From: Deltaproteobacteria bacterium
GTDB lineage: Bacteria; Myxococcota; B64-G9
Direction: 5' to 3'
DNA length: 47,501 nt
NCBI GenBank assembly: GCA_019314375.1
Contig: JAFCZJ010000018.1
Span: 1-47,501 of the forward strand
Under the pieces are notes generated by a model. That model did no database searches and had not been told where the DNA came from. It worked only from the letters and a program-made list of their open reading frames with translations. Made by a program: the position numbers and the translations under genes. The number at the start of each line of letters is the position of its first letter. The stretch's first letter is position 1. Shown here in pieces: positions 32,747 through 40,300 of this stretch.

Positions 32747-34387
32747 ATGAAGATGAACAAAATGGCAGCCGGGTTTTTGCTAAGCAGTGTTGCTTTGATG
32801 GGGCTTGTTGCTTGTGGCGAGGCTTCCGTTGATTCGGGAGATGAGATTTCAATCACCAAGGACGAGGCGGCCAAATACGCGAAGGCGGACGGATTTTTCG
32901 TTTGCCCTGATGAGTGGATGGGGGATGGTTTTTGCGACTGGTACTGTATCCAACTCGATCCCGACTGTGCACCGCCGCGGCCCACGGATCACCGCCCATT
33001 TTGCGACATGGCCGGAATCGAGGGTGCCGGTTGGTATTGGGGCGACAGCGGTGACCTGATTCTGCTCGATGGCTGCGAAGGCATGGAAGAGCCGCGCTGC
33101 GACAACATCTCGAGTCGTTCCGAGGGTTGGTTTTCCGACGGTGGTCTTATCGTTTGGGACCATGAATGCCACCAGACCGAGCGAATCTCCTTGTGGGGGG
33201 AGCCCTGCGGCGGTTCGATCGGCTACTTCTGCTACGAGAATCGGGATCTCTGGTGCCAGGGTCTTCCTGATCCGGATGCTGGCATCAGGGGCGGCAGCGG
33301 CATCTGCAGGGACTTTGGGTATTGCGAAGAGGCCGCGGATTGCGGCGAGACTGGCAATGTTTGGATTCATCCCATGTGCACCGGATACGCAAGTTGTGGT
33401 GCGAATCGTTGTGTCTGGCATTGTGACGGCAGCCCCGCGGGCCCCTGGTCCTGGACAACTGTTTTGCTCGCCGACTTTGAGAGCGAGCATCCCTATACGG
33501 AAAACATGGAGCAGCAGTGGACCGTTCGCAAACAGGGTGCTGCGAAGATCAAAATTCGCTTCATGCGCATCGAGACCGAAGAGGAATACGACTGGATCAC
33601 GGTGACAAGCGACGCCGAAGAGTCCGCCTTGTACTTAGACGGTGTCTTGGATGATACCTGGACCCCCGAGCTTGAGGCCGACAACCTCACCATCACCTTG
33701 ACCACCGACTACAGCATCAACGCCTGGGGCTTCCGTGCGGATCTGGTCAGCTACTACGAGCAGCTTCCCTTCGGCATGTGCAACCGCAACGAAGACTGCG
33801 GTACGGGTCGAGACTGCATCCCGAACTTCTGCGAAAACCACTACGCGCCCTGTTACGGCGAGTGCCGCCACGACGATCACTGCGACGACGGCACCGAGCT
33901 GATGTGTGATGTCGTTCCTCCCCAATGCCCCAATCGGACCATCTTGGCCTACCGAAATCACTGCTACGTCTGTGTCCATCCCGAGGGTTGTATTCCCATA
34001 GACGGAGACGAAGACGGAGAAACCTACACCTGCATCCAGAAAGTCGACATCCCCGATGCGGATCCCGTAGGCATCGAAAGCGATCTTCTGGTTGAAGGCT
34101 TGCCCGTCGATTGCATGCTCGACGCCACCTTGGATCTGGCCATCGGCCACAGCTACGCCGGTGATCTCCTGGTCGGGCTGACCAATCCCGCGGGCATGAG
34201 GACCATCCTCTGGAATCGCGAGGGCGGAGGCCAGCAAAACGTCTCATTAAGCGGATTCGAACTCACCGCCGAACAAAGCCTAAGCCTTGCAGAGGCCCAA
34301 GGCACCTGGACCTTAGACGTCAGCGATCACGCAAGCCTCGACACGGGCACGCTGGAGACCTGGTCTCTGCACTTTAGCTGCCATTGA
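32747..34387 (+). CDS. Cys-rich lipoprotein with CUB-like and P/Homo B domains
   Basis: 546 aa. The lipobox is LMGLVACGE (Cys near 23). The N-terminal part has a Cys-rich unit (VCPDEWMGDGFCDWYCIQ), followed by further Cys-rich stretches. A CUB-like domain covers about 250-330 (ESEHPYTENMEQQWTV...EEEYDWITVTSDAE). The C-terminal 120 residues match the P/Homo B domain (VDIPDADPVGIESDLLVEG...AIGHSYAGDLLVGLTNPAG...GTLETWSLHFSC), which stabilises or accompanies secreted proteases in other proteins; no protease domain is present here. It is surface-exposed by prediction. A consensus sigma-54 promoter precedes it and GGGAGGG lies just upstream of the ATG region. Its 3' end is duplicated at 35467-35510. 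Confidence 0.88.
   Translation: MKMNKMAAGFLLSSVALMGLVACGEASVDSGDEISITKDEAAKYAKADGFFVCPDEWMGDGFCDWYCIQLDPDCAPPRPTDHRPFCDMAGIEGAGWYWGDSGDLILLDGCEGMEEPRCDNISSRSEGWFSDGGLIVWDHECHQTERISLWGEPCGGSIGYFCYENRDLWCQGLPDPDAGIRGGSGICRDFGYCEEAADCGETGNVWIHPMCTGYASCGANRCVWHCDGSPAGPWSWTTVLLADFESEHPYTENMEQQWTVRKQGAAKIKIRFMRIETEEEYDWITVTSDAEESALYLDGVLDDTWTPELEADNLTITLTTDYSINAWGFRADLVSYYEQLPFGMCNRNEDCGTGRDCIPNFCENHYAPCYGECRHDDHCDDGTELMCDVVPPQCPNRTILAYRNHCYVCVHPEGCIPIDGDEDGETYTCIQKVDIPDADPVGIESDLLVEGLPVDCMLDATLDLAIGHSYAGDLLVGLTNPAGMRTILWNREGGGQQNVSLSGFELTAEQSLSLAEAQGTWTLDVSDHASLDTGTLETWSLHFSCH
34344..34387. repeat. Repeat A: 3' end of the lipoprotein gene, duplicated at 35467-35510
   Basis: These 44 bases, ending in the lipoprotein stop codon, recur at 35467-35510 with 42 identities. 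A weaker third copy (19 of 26 bases) lies at 37206-37231, just before the kinase gene. Confidence 0.9.
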
Positions 34388-34410
34388 TCGAGTTGAAATA
34401 TGGGGGCCTT

Positions 34411-34890
34411 ATGAAAGTCAGTAAATTTTGGCTCTTTTTTTGGATTATGCTGGGCCTGGGAATCGGGGTGGGGATCAGCTGGTTTGGATATTGGGCCGTG
34501 GGTTACTTCGAGGGCATCAAGGGCCCATCCAGGGTCGGGGAACGCATGGAGGCCCTGAACTGTGTGGCCAGGGAATACCAAGCGACCCAAAAAACCGATT
34601 TGGTTCCGGCTTGCGGTCCGACGCCGGGTGCCGAGTTGGGTTACGGCCTTGAAGCGTCATGGCCTAAGGATGCTTGCTTCGCCCAGATGCAATTTGAGCC
34701 GCAGCGCTCTTTTGGCGTGGCCATGCAAATATTGCCTTTGCCTGGCGAGGATTTTTTGATCATCGGCATCGGGAGTGGGAATGAGGTTTTTTTGATGCGT
34801 CGAGAAGGCTTCTTTTATAGATGGCTAGGCACCGACTTGCGGGTTTACGACCTCAGAGAAAGTCTGGTGGGTCGCTGTCGTATTCTCTGA
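34411..34890 (+). CDS. Small membrane-anchored four-Cys protein (paralogue 1)
   Basis: 159 aa. One N-terminal membrane helix (FWLFFWIMLGLGIGVGISWFGYWAV) is followed by an exported domain with cysteines in LNCVA, PACGPTPG, KDACFAQ and GRCRIL. The block CGPTPGAELGYG...WPKDACF...VAMQILPLPGEDFLIIGIG is shared with the next gene, so the two are tandem paralogues. I do not recognise the family. The helix-plus-globular form and short length recall minor pilins, but no prepilin cleavage site is seen. GGGGG lies just before ATG 34411. The gene sits between repeat A and the fused relic, so it may be cargo of an insertion or duplication event. Confidence 0.75.
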   Translation: MKVSKFWLFFWIMLGLGIGVGISWFGYWAVGYFEGIKGPSRVGERMEALNCVAREYQATQKTDLVPACGPTPGAELGYGLEASWPKDACFAQMQFEPQRSFGVAMQILPLPGEDFLIIGIGSGNEVFLMRREGFFYRWLGTDLRVYDLRESLVGRCRIL

Positions 34891-34898
34891 GGCATGAA

Positions 34899-35420
34899 AT
34901 GGAAAAGCCAAACGAAAAAGGAAAGGGCGGAGTGGGACGTGGTTGGGTTGTATTCTGTGCCTTTGCAAGCATCACGATTGGTCTAGGCGGCAGCCTGGGC
35001 ATGATCGCCTTCGTTGACTTCATGAAGCATGCCAAGGCCCCAAGGGCAGTCGAGGAGATGATGATTCTTGGCTGCAAGGCCGACAAATACATGACAGCCA
35101 ACCCCGACGAGAGCATGTTTCCTTGCGGGCCTATACCGGGCAGAGAGGCCGACTACGGCCGAGGCCAGGACTGGCCCAAGGATTCTTGCTTTTCCCGCTT
35201 GGGCTACACACCTGCCCAGGGCCCGGGCATCGCCATGCAGATCCTGCCCTTACCGGAAAGGGATTACCTGATTATCGGTCTGCAGCCGATCAAAGGCGGC
35301 CCTCTGGTATTTGTCATGCGTCAAAATGGGATTATTTACGGACTGTCCGGTTCCAATTCAATGGTTTACGGTGAAGCAAAGTCATGCCCAGACTTTTTGG
35401 CTTCTGGTGATGCGACTTGA
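34899..35420 (+). CDS. Small membrane-anchored four-Cys protein (paralogue 2)
   Basis: 173 aa. A short polar N-terminus (MEKPNEKGKGGVGRG) precedes one membrane helix (WVVFCAFASITIGLGGSLGMIAFV). The exported domain has cysteines in LGCKADK, PCGPIPG, KDSCFSR and SCPDF and the block CGPIPGREADYG...WPKDSCF...IAMQILPLPERDYLIIGL, clearly homologous to the preceding gene. Conserved cysteine spacing suggests two disulfides. GAGG at 34889-34892 supports ATG 34899, 8 bases after the previous stop, so the pair is one transcript. Function unknown; a receptor, pilin-like or immunity-type role are all guesses. Confidence 0.75.
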   Translation: MEKPNEKGKGGVGRGWVVFCAFASITIGLGGSLGMIAFVDFMKHAKAPRAVEEMMILGCKADKYMTANPDESMFPCGPIPGREADYGRGQDWPKDSCFSRLGYTPAQGPGIAMQILPLPERDYLIIGLQPIKGGPLVFVMRQNGIIYGLSGSNSMVYGEAKSCPDFLASGDAT

Positions 35421-35430
35421 TACTCGTGGA

Positions 35431-35510
35431 TGCTTTCTGTTAGAAAATTCAGATGGTCAAGGAAGTCGGGCACGCTGGAGACCTGATCTTTGCACTTTAG
35501 CTGCCATTGA
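35431..35510 (+). pseudogene. Fused relic: kinase 5' end joined to lipoprotein 3' end
   Basis: Bases 35431-35468 match 37265-37302 (33 of 38, no gaps), covering the kinase leader, its ATG (here 35453) and the first five codons, Met-Val-Lys-Glu-Val. The sequence then switches at a shared CG to a 44-base copy of the lipoprotein 3' end (35467-35510). In that copy the Trp codon TGG has become TGA. The result is a 15-codon open frame made of two gene ends. It is a recombination or deletion scar, not a working gene. Confidence 0.85.
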
Positions 35511-35569
35511 GCGATCCACGCAGTAGCGATTTCTGACTGGGGCAGCCTGACAAACGCTGCGCGCAGGAG

Positions 35570-37144
35570 TCATGGGGCTTGGCAGGTCCCCTCGTTTTCC
35601 TCGCAGACCCCGCCCTCACCATAGACGATCTCAATGTAAACATTGTCGAACCCGCCCTGGATTCCGCCCGCGTTCTTGAACACCGGCCACATGATGTCGG
35701 CGTTGAAGTACTTGTGATCGGGCGCGTTGACGCCCAGAGCGCTTGTGTCCGGGATCGATTCGATGATGATCGGCGGCTCGACGGGATCACAAGCCCCATC
35801 AAGCTCCCAGAGCGATACATCAATGCGGGCCGAGGTGTCTGTGAGCTTGGTGAAGGTGGCGCGCAGCCGATACCAAGAATCGCGGCTGATCAGCGAGTCG
35901 ATGTCCGCGATGGGCACGCGCAGGTTGTTGACTTCGGGGCCGTCCCAGTATGCCTCGGTCAAAAGGCCTCGCACGTTGTCAAGCTGGACCCCGAACATCA
36001 ACGACGAATCCGTGGTGTCACAGGCCAGGGTCCAGCCCAGTCGGTCGTCATGGAACTCGGATTGGTTGCTCGATTGGAAATCCGCGCCTACCACCAGCCG
36101 TGTGAAGTCTTCCGCCTGCCATCTAAATGGGTGGATCAGCCAAGTGTAGCCCAATGTCGCCGGTGCCAGCCCAATGCTGGCGTCGCAGCTCGCGGAACTT
36201 CTGAGGGTTGGTCCCGTGCTCGCTCCGAACCAGTCGACTTGGTCGCCAATCACCTCGCCCTCTGTAAAGCTGTCGAAGTTCTCCCGCGCAACGCTCGCCC
36301 CGCAGGGATCGCCCAGATGAAGGTCGCAGATGCCGGTGGCACCACAAACATCCGGTCCATCGCAGTACAGACCGTTGTCGCATCGCGTGCCCAAAGCCTC
36401 GAAGGCGGCGCTCTGGTCGCAGACTCCGGTGCTGTCACAACGCGCGGCCAGACAGTCGTCAAGGGTCTGATCAATGCACGCGCCACCCTCCTCGATGCGG
36501 TACTCAATACAGGTTCCGCTGTCCCCACACAGCTCAAGCCTGCAGCTATCGATGGTGACGCAAACCAGCTGGGGGTCTGGCCCGCCGTTCGGTATCCAGG
36601 TGCAGGCGGAGGGGTCGCAACAGTGGTCGCCCTGGGGAACTCCCGGGTCGCAGTCCTCGCCGTTGGAGACCAAACCATCACCGCAGCCGAGACAGATGTC
36701 GTCATCCTCTTGGCAGTCGCCCACCTGAGGGCAGGGATTGCCCGCGCTGATACAGGTGCCGCCCTGGCAGCGCTCTTCTCCTGTACAGTAAAGGCCATCG
36801 TCGCTGCAGGAGATCCCATCGGTGGCGTTGGTTTGAATGCAGCCGCCCGCGCCGTCACAGGCATCGACCTTGCACTCGGGCGCGCCTGCGCAGACAGCTT
36901 GTGGGTCCTCGGTGTCAAGCGCGACCCAACGACAGGTGACCGGGTTGCAACAGTGATCACCCTGGGGCGGTTCTGGATCGCAGTCCTCGCCCCTATTGAC
37001 TTCGCCGTCGCCGCAGTTGATGCAGGTGAGATCCTCGCAGTCAACGGGGGGCTCCTCATAGCCGACTCGAGAGCAGGAAAAACAGAGGACAACGAAAAAA
37101 AACATCACAAGAGAATCGTGAAGCAGTATGAACGATACTTTCAT
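35570..37144 (-). CDS. Large secreted Cys-rich protein with disintegrin-like repeats and lectin-like C-terminus
   Basis: 524 aa. The N-terminus LLHDSLVMFFFVVLCFSC is a signal peptide with a poor lipobox (FSC), so lipidation is uncertain. Two units of the form CGDG-x-V-x-x-GEDCD-P-x-x-PQGDHCC-x-P-x-x-C-x-W (near residues 45 and 165) resemble disintegrin/ADAM-type Cys-rich repeats. More Cys pairs follow (GLYCDGPDVCGATGIC). The last ~220 residues (NFDSFTEGEVIGDQVDWFG...GGFDNVYIEIVYGEG) look like a concanavalin/LamG-type jelly roll. GAGGCGG lies 3 bases before ATG 37144. It lies between repeat A' and the kinase, opposite in direction to its neighbours. Confidence 0.82.
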   Translation of the reverse strand: MKVSFILLHDSLVMFFFVVLCFSCSRVGYEEPPVDCEDLTCINCGDGEVNRGEDCDPEPPQGDHCCNPVTCRWVALDTEDPQAVCAGAPECKVDACDGAGGCIQTNATDGISCSDDGLYCTGEERCQGGTCISAGNPCPQVGDCQEDDDICLGCGDGLVSNGEDCDPGVPQGDHCCDPSACTWIPNGGPDPQLVCVTIDSCRLELCGDSGTCIEYRIEEGGACIDQTLDDCLAARCDSTGVCDQSAAFEALGTRCDNGLYCDGPDVCGATGICDLHLGDPCGASVARENFDSFTEGEVIGDQVDWFGASTGPTLRSSASCDASIGLAPATLGYTWLIHPFRWQAEDFTRLVVGADFQSSNQSEFHDDRLGWTLACDTTDSSLMFGVQLDNVRGLLTEAYWDGPEVNNLRVPIADIDSLISRDSWYRLRATFTKLTDTSARIDVSLWELDGACDPVEPPIIIESIPDTSALGVNAPDHKYFNADIMWPVFKNAGGIQGGFDNVYIEIVYGEGGVCEENEGTCQAP

Positions 37145-37205
37145 TGCCGCCTCGGTTCAATAATACACAAAATTGAAACCGATTTTAGCATAGTTCAGTC
37201 CTAAA

Positions 37206-37231
37206 AGTCTGAACTTCCGCTGTCATTGAGC
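37206..37231. repeat. Repeat A'': diverged third copy of the lipoprotein 3' end
   Basis: 19 of 26 bases match 35487-35512 without gaps, including CATTGAGC. It lies 55 bases before the kinase start. If real, it means the kinase gene once followed the lipoprotein gene directly. The match is short, so the call is weak. Confidence 0.4.
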
Positions 37232-37264
37232 ACCTGTGCAGCTGGGGGATCTGGCCTTTCATGC

Positions 37265-37302
37265 TGCTTTCTGGTAGAAAATTTTCATGGTCAAAGAAGT
37301 CG
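37265..37302. repeat. Repeat B: kinase leader and first codons, duplicated at 35431-35468
   Basis: 38 bases spanning the kinase start codon (37287) match 35431-35468 at 33 positions without gaps. Confidence 0.85.
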
Positions 37303-40300
37303 TACACGACGGCGCGAACAAGCAGGAACAAGGGCTGCTTAAGCCGGATACGCTGGTTGAGCACTTTCGGATCATGCGGCCTTTGGGCCGTGGTGGGATG
37401 GCTGAGGTTTACCTGGCTCGGGATACCAAGCTGGGGCGTAAGGTGGCCTTGAAGATGATTCGGGTCGAGGCCCTGGGCTCGGCTGATGCGCTTGAGCGGT
37501 TTTTGTTTGAGGCCCGGGCCACGGCTCGTTTTGACCATCCCAACATCGTTACAGTCTATGCCGTGGGCGAATACAAGGGGCAGCCTTATGTGGCCTTGCA
37601 GTATTTGGAAGGCCATAGTCTGCGCGAGCGCATGGGCAAGACGCCCATGGGCGTGCGCGAGGCCGTGCGAATTTGTTTGGCGGTGGCCGAAGCCCTTAAA
37701 GAAGCCCACGCCAACCATATCTTGCATCGGGACTTGAAGCCGGAAAACGTCATGCTGGGCGCTGACGGTCGGGTGCGGGTGGTGGATTTTGGTCTTGCCG
37801 GCAGAGTGGACTCACAACCTGCATTGAATTCGCGGGGAGAGCAGAAGACGGAGCCGCCGGAAGAGCCGAAGGCGCGGCCTGATGTCTTGGGCACGCCGGC
37901 CTACATGGCACCGGAGCAATGGCAGGAAGAAGAGACCAGCGGGGCCACGGACGTTTGGGCCCTGGGCGTCATGCTTTATGAACTCATTGCCGGACACAGA
38001 CCCTACGAGGCGCCGACCCCGGTCAAGTTGGCCTTGAAGGTTTGCGGTACCGATCGCGTGCCGGGTATCGACAGCGATCGCAACCTGCCTTTGGGCTTGC
38101 CCAAACTTCTGGGCCGATGTTTGGAAAAAAATCCAGCCGATCGACCGGTGGCCGCCGAGTTGGTGGATTTGCTTTGGGCTGTGCTGCATCCGGAAGAGGC
38201 CGCGGCCACTGAGGCCGAGAGCCCTTTCCGCGGGCTTTTGCCCTTCGCCGAAAATCACAGCCACTTGTTTTTCGGCCGCGAGACCGAGGTGGCAAGTTTC
38301 ATCGAGCGCATGCGCGTTCAGTGCTTGCTTCCTGTGGTCGGGCCTTCCGGGGCGGGTAAAAGTTCCTTTGTGCAGGCAGGCGTGATCCCGCGCCTTCGTG
38401 AACGGGGCCCTGCCGTGGTGCTTTCTTTTAGACCTGGCTCCAAACCCTTTGAGGCTTTGGCCTCGCGCATTGTCTCTGCCCGCAGGGCGGCCACGCCGGA
38501 TGCCAGCCAGCCCAACCAATCGGCGGGCATGAGCGAGGAAGATCAACTCGCGCGCCAGGTGAGGGCTTCGCCTCAGCTTCTGAACCTGGTTTTGCATCGC
38601 CTGGCCCGGCAACGCAAAGCCCAAGTGGTTTTGTTCGTCGATCAGCTCGAGGAACTTTGGGCCCTGGTACCCGACGAGGAGGAACGGCGGGCTTTCTTGC
38701 TGGCGGTCAGCACGGCGGCCGACGATCCGGCCGAGCCGGTGAGGGTGATTTTTACCTTGCGCGAAGAATTTTTGTCGCGTTTGAGCGAAGCAGTGGGGGT
38801 TTCCGGGCTCATCGGGCGTTTCGTGGTTCTGGGGCGGATGAACGAAAACGAGCTGGGTGAGGTACTCTGTCGTCCGCTGCAGTCCGTGGGATACAGCTAT
38901 GACGATGTGGGTCTGGTCGGGCGGATGATCCAGGAAGTCAAAGGCGAACCGGCCTGCCTGCCGCTTTTGCAGTTTGCGGGGCAGTCGCTGTGGGAGGGCC
39001 GGGACCGGCTGGATCGCAAACTCCTGCAATCTGTATATGAGGACATGGGCGGGGTGGGAGGCGCGCTGGCGCGGCACGCCGACGGTTTGTTGAGCGGGCT
39101 GGGGCGAGAGGAAAACGATTTGGCTCGCGCTCTGTTGCTGCGCCTGGTCACGGCCGAGGGCATGCGCCGGGTCATGGGCCGCGAGGCCTTGATGGAGGGT
39201 TTGGACAAGGGCGCCGAGGCGGTGCTGCGCAGGCTCATCGAAGGCCGCCTGGTCACGGTCAGGCGCTCGGAGCACGACGAGGGCTCCGAGCTGGAGTTGG
39301 TGCACGAGTCCTTGGTGGCGGCCTGGGGGCGGCTCAGGCGGTGGCTGGACGAGAGTCGTGACGAACGGGCTTTCTTGGATGAAGTAGGCCAGGCGGCCGA
39401 ACTTTGGGATAAGCGAGGCCGCCGGGTCGACGAGGTCTGGCAGGGCGAGGCGCTCCGGGATGCGGAGCGGGCGGCGGCCAACTGCACGCAAGAGATTTCC
39501 GAGCGCATCAAGGAGTTTTTGGATACGGGGCTGCGCCGGGAGAGGCGCCGAACCCGAGCCCGGCGGACGCTGTATGCAACCCTGGTGCTGGTGCTGGCTG
39601 TTTTCTCCGCCATGCTTTGGTTCAGGGAGCGGGAAACAGCCAAGGAGCGGGATCGCAACGACAACCTGCGACGGGTGGCTGAGTTTCGCCTGGAGCGAGA
39701 AAAGCAGGCAGAGAAAAAGACAGGCGAGGCGCTGGCCCAATCCAGACAAAACTTGGCCGGCTTGCTGGCCGAGAAGGCCATGGCCACCGAGTCGGCTCAC
39801 GAGGGTTTGCTCTATGCCGCGGCAGCACTGCAGCAGGCCGAGCATCCCAATGCCCGCGGGGTGTTGAGTTGGTTGGCCCAGCGCCCTCGGCCCCGCCTGC
39901 TTTGGCAGAGTCTGCCGGGTCGGCGTGCCATGCAGCTGGATTTTTCGCCTGACGGCCGTCTGCTGGCTGTGGGCGGAGGCCTGTACAAAAACGACGGTGC
40001 GGCCATCTTCGATCTCGCAAGCGGCAAGGAAGCGGCACGGCTGGGGAAAGATCGCATCATCATGAGTGTGCGATTCTCCCCGGACGGAGAATTTCTCGCT
40101 ACCGGAGACAGCTCAGGAAACATTGAGGTTTGGCGGAGCGGAAGCTGGAATAGGCTCTGGGCCAGGAAAGAGGCCGTGGGCATGGCTGTATCCTGGTCGC
40201 CTGACGGCAAGAGACTGCTCTGCGGCGGCAGTGGTCCTGAGGTGGTGGTATTCGATGCGCGAGCAGGCCAGGAGATGAATCGCATTGAGACCTCTTGCAA

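Noticed and set aside
37183..37198. Sigma-54-like AGGACT-GAACT-ATGCT on the minus strand before the Cys-rich gene
   Set aside because: Only GG and TGC match; the -24 box is poor.
35579..37204. 541-codon plus-strand frame opposite the Cys-rich 35570-37144 gene
   Set aside because: Stop-free only because Cys and Asp codons of the real gene read as Ala, Thr and Val on the other strand; no domain found.
37812..39845. 677-codon minus-strand frame opposite the kinase-NTPase gene
   Set aside because: His/Gln/Arg-rich composition and no motifs; the plus strand has complete kinase and P-loop motifs.
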